Source: Clostridium disporicum (GTDB lineage: Bacteria; Bacillota; Clostridia; Clostridiales; Clostridiaceae). Taken from it: DNA of 64,000 nucleotides. Location: assembly GCF_001405015.1 (NCBI RefSeq), contig NZ_CYZX01000010.1, positions 78,690 to 142,689 on the forward strand, given 5' to 3'. The position numbers and the translations under genes are program-made. Each line of letters begins with the position of its first letter. The first letter of the stretch is position 1. The notes under the pieces are model-generated. The model saw only the letters and a program-made list of their open reading frames with translations. It was not told the origin of the DNA and searched no databases. Positions 34,437-42,142 of this stretch are shown here, piece by piece.

Positions 34437-36005
34437 CTAAAAAATTGCTCTTCCAGGAATTATAATTCTTTGTCCAATATTAATAGAGTCTGGATTCTCC
34501 ATATCGTTAACCCTTATCAATTCATCCATAGTAGTATTGAACTTCTTAGCTAATTCCCATAAAGTATCACCTTTGTTAACAACATAAATTGTAACAGATG
34601 ATTTCTTTTCTTTCTTTTCTTCTTTATTTTGAACTACATCTACAATCCATTCCTTGTTAACATTGTATAATACATTTACTGAAACTGATAACGTAGCTCT
34701 AATAGCTATAGTATTAGCCTCTATTGTTCCATCTATAGATTCTAATTGAACTTTAGCTATAACATTCATGTCTGGCTTAGTTCCTTTTATATCTAATACT
34801 GATGTGAAAGGTATTTCTCCATTACACATATCAACTTTATAGCCCTCATCAGCAGTTTTATATAAAGCAGATACTTTAATTATACCTTCAATCTTTACTT
34901 TATCTTCTTCAGCTGTCTTATCAGTTATAACAGGACAACCATAAACCATAATAATATTTCCTAATCTTTCATTTTCATCCTTTAAGTATAAATTATCTTT
35001 TAATATAAGATCAGTTGTCATGTTTCCATGAACTACTCCAATCTCACAGTTATTTTCAACTAGGTCCATTGTAACTGTTGGTGAATACGCATCTTTTACT
35101 ACTTCTACACTTTCTCTAGACATGACCTTAACATCACCTCTAGCTACGAACTCAATGCTTATGTTTCTATTTTCGCCCAAATCATCAGGCATCACAGTAC
35201 AATCGCTATTAACTACATCTATATTGTGGGATGTCATCATTTCACTATTAGCACCCACTAATTCTTCTTCCTTAGATAAATAAACATCATCTTGTAATAC
35301 TACTAAATCTTCTGAATCTCTGCCTTTATATAGTACTTCTATTTTGCAATAACATCCAAAGTAAACTTTATTTTCTCCTAACTTAACTTCCTTTTTGTGT
35401 AACATCATAGAATACTTCAAGATTTCATCAACTTCTGGTTTATCCATAGTAACTTTTATAAGTGATTTTCCTATAAATTCAATATCTTTTTGACCTTTAA
35501 CTTGATTTAATTCTTCATTTTTTCTTTGAACTTGTACATCTCCACTACCTTCAATATCCTTTACAAATTCAAGATCTTGTATTTTATAAATATTCCACTT
35601 AGTTGATCTTACTCCATCAATAGAAATCTTTCTTTCATTCATTATGTTAGCTTGAATATGTTCAATTACACACTCTACATCACAAAGGATTTTATGTTCT
35701 TCATTATTAAGTTCAAGATAATCGGCAAATTTTTCAGATAAATTAACAGAATCAACTCTTTGTGTTCCGCTTTCATCTTCAGACAGATATAATACAGAAT
35801 AATTTATTTGTCCTTCAATCATTACTTTATCTGCAAGTATCTCTTTATTGGTTACAGTTGCTTTTGCATCTACCCCTAAAATCTGATGTGCATCTGGATG
35901 TGAATCCTTAATTAAATATTCCCCTTTGAGAACATGATTAGTTGAGCCTTCTCTTAGTAGTTGTTCATATTGAACATTCTCTTTTATAACATCTATTTGT
36001 GACAT
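34437..36005 (-). CDS. sipL: SipL-like spore morphogenesis protein (DUF3794 + LysM)
   Basis: 522 aa. Residues about 10-440 are three DUF3794 (SPOCS) beta modules, and the C-terminus is one LysM domain (VNKGDTLWELAKKFN to GQRIIIPG). This is the layout of C. difficile SipL, whose LysM domain binds SpoIVA to anchor the coat on the forespore. I start at the second of two adjacent ATGs because it has the better spacing to GGGAGGG. There is no signal peptide, as expected for a mother-cell cytoplasmic protein. It is transcribed alone, probably by sigma-E. Confidence 0.88.
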   Translation of the reverse strand: MSQIDVIKENVQYEQLLREGSTNHVLKGEYLIKDSHPDAHQILGVDAKATVTNKEILADKVMIEGQINYSVLYLSEDESGTQRVDSVNLSEKFADYLELNNEEHKILCDVECVIEHIQANIMNERKISIDGVRSTKWNIYKIQDLEFVKDIEGSGDVQVQRKNEELNQVKGQKDIEFIGKSLIKVTMDKPEVDEILKYSMMLHKKEVKLGENKVYFGCYCKIEVLYKGRDSEDLVVLQDDVYLSKEEELVGANSEMMTSHNIDVVNSDCTVMPDDLGENRNISIEFVARGDVKVMSRESVEVVKDAYSPTVTMDLVENNCEIGVVHGNMTTDLILKDNLYLKDENERLGNIIMVYGCPVITDKTAEEDKVKIEGIIKVSALYKTADEGYKVDMCNGEIPFTSVLDIKGTKPDMNVIAKVQLESIDGTIEANTIAIRATLSVSVNVLYNVNKEWIVDVVQNKEEKKEKKSSVTIYVVNKGDTLWELAKKFNTTMDELIRVNDMENPDSINIGQRIIIPGRAIF

Positions 36006-36221
36006 CATATCCCTCCCATAGTATAACTACTATTTAATATATATTTCTCTAAATATATATTTATTCTAAAATATATAAACTGTTTCTTTTTTTATTTATA
36101 TTTTAAATTTCAATTTATTTCATATATTTACTTTTAAGTATTATAATTACATATATTGTGTCGAATTTTAGGTTTTATCAGAACTTTTTTTAATTTTTTT
36201 TTATTTTTTTTAAATAAGTTG

Positions 36222-36250
36222 TTGACTATTGTTTAAATATGTCGTATTAT
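36222..36250 (+). promoter_or_regulatory. Strong sigma-A promoter of the candidate sRNA
   Basis: TTGACT (36222-36227), 17 bases, TATTAT (36245-36250). Directly upstream (36187-36220) is an almost pure T/A tract that would act as an UP element. The predicted start is G36257. Confidence 0.72.
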
Positions 36251-36256
36251 AAAGAT

Positions 36257-36345
36257 GGTTATTGACCATATAACCTCTCATAAATTCTCAATACCCTTTT
36301 ATACCATAGTTGAAAGATGGATACCCGCCATCTTTCTTTTTTTTT
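36257..36345 (+). ncRNA. Candidate small RNA of about 89 nt
   Basis: The transcript predicted from the promoter at 36222 begins with a 6-bp hairpin (GGTTAT at 36257-36262 with ATAACC at 36270-36275), has a single-stranded pyrimidine-rich middle (36276-36311), and ends with a 9-bp perfect stem GAAAGATGG/CCATCTTTC (36312-36336) followed by nine T (36337-36345). There is no open frame with a ribosome site inside. It lies on the plus strand between veg and sipL, both on the minus strand. I know no matching RNA family; 6S RNA is about twice as long. Confidence 0.6.
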
Positions 36346-36348
36346 AAT

Positions 36349-36384
36349 AAACAAAAGCTTCGATAAATATCGAAGCTTTTGTTT
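36349..36384 (-). terminator. Terminator after veg
   Basis: A 16-bp perfect stem (AAACAAAAGCTTCGAT) with an AAAT loop that overlaps the veg stop codon. It faces the sRNA terminator, so the two convergent units are insulated from each other. Confidence 0.8.
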
Positions 36385-36619
36385 ATACAGGATAATATAA
36401 CAGTACTGTTTTTGTTAAAACATCTGAATAACTGTATGTCACTGTCCTTTGGGTGTCGTTTTCTAGCCTAACTACGAAAATACTTGGATGAACACTCTCT
36501 ATTACTCCGTCGTTAACTAAAATCTTTTTTCTACCACCATTAGCTTTAAGAGTAACTTTTTCACCTAAATGATTTTGTATATCTTTTTTAATGGTAGCGA
36601 TAGTTTTGTTTAACTCCAT
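36383..36619 (-). CDS. veg: Veg protein
   Basis: 78 aa, SH3-like beta barrel protein of the Veg family (VTLKANGGRKKILVNDGVI, TQRTVTYSYSDVLTKTV). In Bacillus, Veg is abundant in vegetative cells and affects biofilm matrix genes and spore outgrowth; the mechanism is not settled. AGGAGGG ribosome site. Transcribed alone from two strong promoters. Also next to sipL/yabG-type sporulation genes in other clostridia and bacilli. Confidence 0.93.
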   Translation of the reverse strand: MELNKTIATIKKDIQNHLGEKVTLKANGGRKKILVNDGVIESVHPSIFVVRLENDTQRTVTYSYSDVLTKTVLLYYPV

Positions 36620-36641
36620 ATAAACACCCTCCTTTTAATAT

Positions 36642-36670
36642 ATTATAACATATTTGGTATTTTTAGTCAA
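36642..36670 (-). promoter_or_regulatory. Proximal veg promoter
   Basis: Minus strand TTGACT (36665-36670), 17 bases, TATAAT (36642-36647). Near-perfect sigma-A promoter about 20 bases before the start codon region. Confidence 0.85.
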
Positions 36671-36682
36671 AGCAAATATATT

Positions 36683-36711
36683 ATTTTATCACGTGTTAGA
36701 TACAATGTCAA
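36683..36711 (-). promoter_or_regulatory. Distal veg promoter
   Basis: Minus strand TTGACA (36706-36711), 17 bases, TAAAAT (36683-36688), lying 41 bases upstream of the proximal promoter. Tandem promoters would explain very high veg expression. Confidence 0.65.
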
Positions 36712-36847
36712 TGTAATCTTTTACTTTTTTATAAAAATAATAATTCCCACATTTAATATTATGGGAATATTGTTAACCTTTTATACATTTTTTTAAAATA
36801 TAATTAGTACGCAAAATAGATTAAAGAACACTTGAAATAAATTGTTC

Positions 36848-37069
36848 GTGAAGCTCACAGGTGAAAGGTCGACTTCGTCGAAGTGAAAAGGCTACTTGCG
36901 TAGCGGGGAAAAGTTAACTTGAGTTAAAGTGAAAGGTACTAATGTAGACACTTTTCACTATTGCCAAATGCAATATTTTCTCTGTCACGAAGTGACATTT
37001 TCATCTCAGCTTTAGCTGACTTTTCCCCTTTTACGAAGTCAAACTTTTCACCAAAGTGCTTCGCACTTT
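36848..37069. repeat. Array of about ten mini-hairpins with 22-23 bp pitch
   Basis: Eight clear and two degenerate short palindromes follow one another: 36848-36858, 36870-36880, 36891-36904, 36914-36927, 36937-36946 (weak), 36960-36974, 36983-36997, 37006-37019, 37033-37040 (weak), 37053-37069. Stems are 4-7 bp and loops 3-5 bases, often TTC, TTGC or TTTA; stem sequences all differ. The left four linkers contain GTGAAAG or GGGGAAAAG on the plus strand, while the right linkers carry the complement CTTTTCAC, so the array flips orientation near 36950. The last hairpin overlaps the yabG stop codon. The flanking 36712-36847 is AT-rich without visible features. Confidence 0.75.
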
Positions 37070-37949
37070 ATACAAATGGAGATCTAGGATATCCTTCTCT
37101 GTATTTTCCTCTTGTTTGCAATCCCCCAATTCCTCTTATTCCTGTTATTGTACTATCTATTACGTCTGTAATTGATACAACCGTATCTATTCTTGAATAT
37201 GCAATTTTTTCACATACAAATACGGGGTCAAGACAATGTATTAATACTCTACTTGGAGAACTTGCAAAATTTGCTCCTGCATCTAATAAGCACTCATAAC
37301 ATGATTGGCATGCACCAGCAAAAATAACTAATTCATCATAACTAGAATTATAATTTCTTAGTGCCTTAACTGCATCTATATAATATCTAGAGTTTCTATA
37401 ATTGTCCAAATCTAAAAAATCATCAGTTTTCTTTAAAACACTATCATGACCTGTTAATACAACTATATCTGGTTTTATTTCTTTTACTAAATCAACTACG
37501 CAATTCCATTGTTCTTTTTCTGGAATAGCTCTCCCAACTGCATCTAAGGATAATTGCTTATATACTTTTAAACAAGTTTCTAAATAATCTTTATCACCGT
37601 CAATGTGGAGTATCTTCCCGGGTCGTCCAAACATTAATTCTTTATTTGGATTTTGTTTTTGACTTTTACTCCCCCTTGACATTATCGCTTCCCTCGCTGC
37701 CAAATCACCTCTAAGCCCTATAGCTTTATTTATAGCTTCATTTACCCTTGTATTTAATATCTTTTCCTTTGTTCCTATAAAAGCTGAATCTACTTGTTCT
37801 AAATCATCAACAGAAGAATCCGCAATTATTCTTATACTAATTCCTTTTAAAATATAAATAGCTTGACCTTTTTCTTCTTTTATATCAATTATTTTAAATG
37901 TAATATCTTTATCATAGGATTTTCTTACGACAATATCTCCTATTTGCAT
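37068..37949 (-). CDS. yabG: Sporulation-specific protease YabG
   Basis: Cysteine-type peptidase (U57 family) that processes spore coat proteins late in sporulation; in C. difficile it also processes germination proteins such as CspBA and pro-SleC. Start at the ATG after GAGGTAGAG gives 293 aa. N-terminal MQIGDIVVRKSY (SH3-like) and the patches PGKILHIDGD, PDIVVLTGHD and FAGACQSCYECLLDAGANFASSPSR, with a likely nucleophile Cys, match YabG. The stop codon lies inside the last hairpin of the repeat array. Probably sigma-K controlled. Confidence 0.94.
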   Translation of the reverse strand: MQIGDIVVRKSYDKDITFKIIDIKEEKGQAIYILKGISIRIIADSSVDDLEQVDSAFIGTKEKILNTRVNEAINKAIGLRGDLAAREAIMSRGSKSQKQNPNKELMFGRPGKILHIDGDKDYLETCLKVYKQLSLDAVGRAIPEKEQWNCVVDLVKEIKPDIVVLTGHDSVLKKTDDFLDLDNYRNSRYYIDAVKALRNYNSSYDELVIFAGACQSCYECLLDAGANFASSPSRVLIHCLDPVFVCEKIAYSRIDTVVSITDVIDSTITGIRGIGGLQTRGKYREGYPRSPFV

Positions 37950-38007
37950 CTCTACCTCGCTTAAAGTTACTATCATTTTATAATATGTTTTTTTACTAAT
38001 TTTGACT

Positions 38008-38044
38008 CAAATAAAGCATCGTTAAAATAACGATGCTTTATTTG
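38008..38044 (-). terminator. Hairpin at the end of the first CotS-like gene
   Basis: A 17-bp perfect stem (CAAATAAAGCATCGTTA) with an AAA loop spanning the stop codon of the CotS-like gene and lying before yabG. Strong stem, weak T tract. Confidence 0.7.
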
Positions 38045-39039
38045 ATATCATAATTATTCTTAAATTGTTCTAAGAATTTAAGATATTCTTCTTGCTCATT
38101 TATTATACCTTCTAATTTACTAGCAAAGGTGTTTTGACCCCAATTTACTTCATTATAATAATATCTATTTGCTAATCTCCAATATCTTTGTGGAAATTGT
38201 AAATATGCAAAAAGTACTTTATATTCCTCTTCTTTTAAAGGTGACTCTTCATTATAAGAATCAATTATAGCTGTTGCAAAATCTATATTCCAATTACATC
38301 TCTTTAAAACCTTTGTCATAAAATTTGAAATATCAAATGTTCTTATTTCTCTCTTGCAATAATCAAAATCAATTACACTTATCTCGTTATCTTGTCCAAT
38401 TATAATATTATGATAAGTATAATCATGATGACAAAATCCCTTTTCATTCTCTGCTACAGCGCATAATGCTTCATATTCAGATTCTTCTAAAGTTTTTAAA
38501 GCCTCTTTACCTATCTTTTTATAAAAATCTAATGATTTTATATATAATAGGTCAAAGCTACTCTTATTATTTTTCTTTCTTACCATATCTCTCATCTTAT
38601 CTAAAGATTTAACCCTCTTTGCCATTAATGTAGGCCATCTCCCCAAGTCGGTTTTTAACTTGGAATTTTCTGGTGGATCATATCCTTTTGATGCTTCATG
38701 TAATTTTGCAAGTGTTCTAGCCGCAATTTTTACGTCTTCTATGTTATGAAAATCACATTCCCTACCCTCTAGCCATTCAGACAAAGTATATAAGTCCTCA
38801 TTAACTAATGCATAGGGCTCCCCATCTATGTTCAAAAAATACCTATCTACATTTTTAAAACCATTTTTTATAAGATGCTCCTTAGCTCCATATACAAATA
38901 AAAGCTTTTGAGGGCCATAATTTATCTTCTTTAAACACCTTTCACCTTTGTTGGTTTTTAAATAGTATACTCCTTTGTTAGCTTTAATATTATCGATTTT
39001 AATTCCAAATTGTCTTTCTACTTCAAACTCCCTCATCAT
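38038..39039 (-). CDS. CotS-family spore coat kinase-like protein (copy 1)
   Basis: 333 aa, aminoglycoside-phosphotransferase-like fold of the CotS/YsxE/YutH group of coat proteins. Catalytic-loop motif HHDYTYHN (about residues 204-211) and metal-binding IDFDYC (about 223) are complete; the N-lobe has the GVYYLKTNKGERCLK strand pair. The C-terminal FPQRYWRLANRYYYNE block is typical of the family. Two adjacent ATGs follow GGGGGTGA; I use the first. It is divergent from a glycosyltransferase gene 107 bases away. In Bacillus cotS lies with the glycosyltransferase gene cotSA. Substrate unknown. Confidence 0.85.
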   Translation of the reverse strand: MMREFEVERQFGIKIDNIKANKGVYYLKTNKGERCLKKINYGPQKLLFVYGAKEHLIKNGFKNVDRYFLNIDGEPYALVNEDLYTLSEWLEGRECDFHNIEDVKIAARTLAKLHEASKGYDPPENSKLKTDLGRWPTLMAKRVKSLDKMRDMVRKKNNKSSFDLLYIKSLDFYKKIGKEALKTLEESEYEALCAVAENEKGFCHHDYTYHNIIIGQDNEISVIDFDYCKREIRTFDISNFMTKVLKRCNWNIDFATAIIDSYNEESPLKEEEYKVLFAYLQFPQRYWRLANRYYYNEVNWGQNTFASKLEGIINEQEEYLKFLEQFKNNYDIK

Positions 39040-39145
39040 AACTCTCACCCCCTTATATATTTATATGTACTATTCAATTCTTTTATTAACGTTTTTTTAC
39101 TTTATTTAATATAATAAATTAAAACTATATTGAAAGGATTTAATT

Positions 39146-40264
39146 ATGAATATAGGTATTGATGGAAGAGCTGCAAAGTGGTATAGAGGTACAGGGATAG
39201 GAACATATACTTATCAACTTATAAGTAATATAAATAAGATTGATAATATTAATAACTATCTATTATTTCTTCCTCAAAATACAGACCTCAAACTAAATAA
39301 TAACTTTGCAACAAAATTAATCGAAGAATCTCCTAACTCTAACTTTTGGGATGAAGTCAATGCCCCTAATATATTAAATAATACTGACATAGATTTATAT
39401 CACGTTCCTCAAAATGGTGTTGGACTTGCAGAAAATATTAATTGCCTAAAAACTATAACACTTCATGATATAATCCCTTTAAGAATGCCTGAAACTGTCA
39501 GTGATAGATATCTTAATATCTTTAATAATCAATTACCTAAAATAATCGAAAACTGTGATGGTATAATAACTGTTTCTCAATTTTCTAAAAATGATATAGC
39601 AAAGGAATTTAATTTTCCTAAAGAAAAAATTTTTGTTACTTATTTAGGTGCAGAGGATATTTATAAACCATTAGATAAAAAGTCATGCAAAAACTTTTTA
39701 AAAAATAGATATAATATCGATAAAAACTTTATACTTTACGTAGGTGGCTATAGCCCACGAAAAAATATTATCGGTATATTAGAAGCTTTCTCTCTTTTAG
39801 ATCCTAAGCTAAGAGAAAATCTTTACGTTGTTATTACAGGTAAAAAAGGTATTTCCTATAGTATATATATGAAGCGAGCTGAAGACTTAGGAATCAAAAA
39901 TTCTGTAATATTTACCGATTTTATTCCTTTAGATCACCTACCATTATTTTATAATGCTTGTGAATTCTTAGTTTATCCATCTTTTTATGAGGGATTTGGA
40001 TTACCTCCACTAGAAGCTATGGCTTGTGGTACTCCTGTTATAGCATCAAATGTAACGTCTATCCCTGAAATTTGCTCTGGTTCAGCATTATTAGTAGATC
40101 CTCATGATATAGATGCTTTAAATTTATCTATGGAGGAATTACTATCTGATGATAATTTAAAAAATTCTATGATTAAATGTGGTTTAAGCAACTGCTCGAA
40201 ATATTCATGGTTAAATACGGCCAAAGATACTATTTCAGCATATAAATCTATAATTGGAGTTTAA
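39146..40264 (+). CDS. GT4 family glycosyltransferase (CotSA-like, copy 1)
   Basis: 372 aa, GT-B fold. The N-terminus MNIGIDGRAAKWYRGTGIGTY carries the acceptor-side glycine loop, and the donor site has FYEGFGLPPLEAMACGTPVI with the E-x7-E motif. LYVGGYSPRKN is the conserved inter-domain turn. No signal peptide or membrane helix, so it acts in the cytoplasm, presumably of the mother cell. Located between CotS-family genes; a role in glycosylating a spore surface component is inferred from that context and from Bacillus CotSA. Paralogue of the enzyme at 43263. Confidence 0.88.
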   Translation: MNIGIDGRAAKWYRGTGIGTYTYQLISNINKIDNINNYLLFLPQNTDLKLNNNFATKLIEESPNSNFWDEVNAPNILNNTDIDLYHVPQNGVGLAENINCLKTITLHDIIPLRMPETVSDRYLNIFNNQLPKIIENCDGIITVSQFSKNDIAKEFNFPKEKIFVTYLGAEDIYKPLDKKSCKNFLKNRYNIDKNFILYVGGYSPRKNIIGILEAFSLLDPKLRENLYVVITGKKGISYSIYMKRAEDLGIKNSVIFTDFIPLDHLPLFYNACEFLVYPSFYEGFGLPPLEAMACGTPVIASNVTSIPEICSGSALLVDPHDIDALNLSMEELLSDDNLKNSMIKCGLSNCSKYSWLNTAKDTISAYKSIIGV

Positions 40265-40317
40265 TTATGCATTGTTATTATTTAAAACTAAATTTGCTAT
40301 ACTGTAATCTCTTAATT

Positions 40318-40346
40318 TAAAAGGGCTAGCATTGCTAGCCCTTTTT
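40318..40346. terminator. Bidirectional terminator between convergent genes
   Basis: A 13-bp perfect stem AAAAAGGGCTAGC with an ATT loop and a T run on both strands. It serves the plus-strand glycosyltransferase and the minus-strand CotS operon. Confidence 0.93.
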
Positions 40347-40365
40347 ATTTATTGCTAATAAATAT

Positions 40366-41382
40366 TTAATTATTTAAAAATTCTATCCTAAATTTATCTA
40401 TTTCTAATTTATTTTTTAGTCTGCTTAAAAATACTTCTTCACTCCAAGCTTTTTGTTTAAAATAGTAATCAGTTGCAATACTTATAAAATCTTTAGGATA
40501 ATTAATTAATTTTCTTAATATTTCTACCTCTTCTTTCTCTAACTTATTCACTTCATCATATGATTTTATAATTAGTTCTATTATTTCTTCGTTATATGCT
40601 AAATTCTTAATTACCTTCATAGCATATCCATAAATATCTACTATTCTCATATCAATGCTACAATAATCAAAATCTATAATATTTACTTTATCTCCATCTA
40701 TAATAAAGTTATGATGTGCCAAATCATTATGACATAGCACTCTATTCTCTTTATTGTTAATCAAACTTTCGTACCTACTATTTTTCAATTCTTCTATAGT
40801 CTTTATTAAATCTTTTTTTGCATTATCTACATTTTGTAAAAACAAATTGTCAAATTCATTTTTATATCTATACTTGTTAACAAGCTCTTCTAGTTGTAAT
40901 AAAGTATAATATTCCTCTTCCATCTTATTAATTAAATTTTCACCGCTATTTTTCTTTATCTCTTCTTCTGAAATATTTTTAAATATATTATTAGAGGCTA
41001 TATGCATTTTTGCAATAGCTTTAGTGCATAATTCCACTTCAATAGGATTAGTAAATGTAGCCTCTCTTCCTTCTACCATATCAAGTAATACATATTTCTT
41101 ACCTTTCCATACGGTTATTATATCTCCATTTGTATTCCTAGTGTATTTTAAAACCATGGGATATTCTGACTCAATTATTTTTAATACCTTATCTATAAAA
41201 TCGATTCTATCTTTTGTAGAATCTGTTATCTTCAATACTTTTTTGCCCTTATCTGTGAATAAGACAAATACCTTTCTTAATGGAATTACATCATTTATCT
41301 TTATTCCTAATAAATTTATGAACTCTTCTTTAAAGTCATATTCACACAATATATTTTTATCTACATATCTGGTTTTAACCAA
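40366..41382 (-). CDS. CotS-family spore coat kinase-like protein (copy 2)
   Basis: 338 aa. Catalytic loop HNDLAHHN (218-225) and IDFDYC (about 236) are intact; the N-lobe strand VFVLFTDKGKKVLKIT carries a likely ATP-contact Lys. Sequence is as far from copy 1 as from copy 3, so these are old duplicates. Translation starts at TTG after GGGGGAGAG. It is the last gene of an operon of three with the pseudokinase and copy 3 (gaps 14 and 11 bases). Confidence 0.82.
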   Translation of the reverse strand: MVKTRYVDKNILCEYDFKEEFINLLGIKINDVIPLRKVFVLFTDKGKKVLKITDSTKDRIDFIDKVLKIIESEYPMVLKYTRNTNGDIITVWKGKKYVLLDMVEGREATFTNPIEVELCTKAIAKMHIASNNIFKNISEEEIKKNSGENLINKMEEEYYTLLQLEELVNKYRYKNEFDNLFLQNVDNAKKDLIKTIEELKNSRYESLINNKENRVLCHNDLAHHNFIIDGDKVNIIDFDYCSIDMRIVDIYGYAMKVIKNLAYNEEIIELIIKSYDEVNKLEKEEVEILRKLINYPKDFISIATDYYFKQKAWSEEVFLSRLKNKLEIDKFRIEFLNN

Positions 41383-41396
41383 ATTAACTCTCCCCC

Positions 41397-42131
41397 TTAT
41401 ATTATCTCATCACCATCTATCTCTATAGCCATATTAATCTTTTTAATCCAATCATCGTAGTCATTATCATCATACCCTCTATACTTATATATTAACTTCA
41501 TAGTTTCAAATGGATAATTACATAAGGCAGTTAAATAATTTTTACTTTTTTCTGATAATGATGATTTATATACAAATTCATCAATTACTTTTTCTATTTG
41601 TATGTTAAAATTTCTACGTTTTATCCTTTTAATATAATTAAATAAATCATGCTCTATTAAATTATATGATATATATTTTGTTGTTCTTATTTTTAAGATT
41701 TCATTTTCTGCAAGTTTCAAATTTCCTTCATCTACTCTTCCTAAGCACATTTCATAATTATTCATACTCCGTCTTATAAGATCAAAATAACTCTCATTAT
41801 CCATAACATCAAATGATGTCTTTGCTCTATTTAAAGCTATATTTCCTTTTTCTAAAAGATAGAAATCAAATTCATTTTTATTATTCTTTAGGTTTATAGT
41901 ATTCAATAGTTTATCTACTTTTTTAATCTGAACTCTAAAATTTTCAACATCTTTTCCAATTGTACTATTTATTCTAGGTATTATTGTTATCTTATTATTC
42001 ATTAATCTACTTTGTATCATTACAATTAGATCTAACTGACTACTTATATCTATACTATTTCTATCGCTTTTTCTAGTAAGATTTTCATCTACAATTACCT
42101 TGTTATTATTTAAATAAGTTATTATATCCAT
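41397..42131 (-). CDS. Degenerate CotS-family pseudokinase
   Basis: 244 aa with no intact kinase motif, yet it lines up with its two neighbours through the C-lobe: KNEFD (85-89) matches KNEFD in copy 2 and KSEFD in copy 3; CLGRVDEGN (129-137) falls where the catalytic loop HxDLAHHN should be; EHDLFNYIKRI (160-170) matches the IHDLSSLMIRA helix; and the NYPFETMKLIYKY segment (205-217) matches the NYP/FPQ-x-x-W block. The His and Asn of the catalytic loop and the DFD metal site are lost, and the ATP-binding N-lobe is largely missing. It is an open, uninterrupted frame with a good AGGTGG ribosome site, so it is probably made as a protein, perhaps a structural coat component or partner of the active kinases. 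Confidence 0.6.
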   Translation of the reverse strand: MDIITYLNNNKVIVDENLTRKSDRNSIDISSQLDLIVMIQSRLMNNKITIIPRINSTIGKDVENFRVQIKKVDKLLNTINLKNNKNEFDFYLLEKGNIALNRAKTSFDVMDNESYFDLIRRSMNNYEMCLGRVDEGNLKLAENEILKIRTTKYISYNLIEHDLFNYIKRIKRRNFNIQIEKVIDEFVYKSSLSEKSKNYLTALCNYPFETMKLIYKYRGYDDNDYDDWIKKINMAIEIDGDEII

Positions 42132-42142
42132 AAGTTCACCAC

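Noticed and set aside
36251..36336. Terminator/antiterminator switch using the early AAAGATGG and the late CCATCTTT
   Set aside because: The early copy lies at or before the predicted transcription start, so it would not be in the RNA.
36257..36345. 6S RNA
   Set aside because: The candidate is about half the length of 6S RNA and lacks the long rod with a central bubble.
36848..37069. CRISPR array
   Set aside because: Spacing is regular, but there are no identical direct repeats: the palindromes differ from each other, only short linkers are shared, units are about 22 bases, orientation flips in the middle and no cas genes are nearby.
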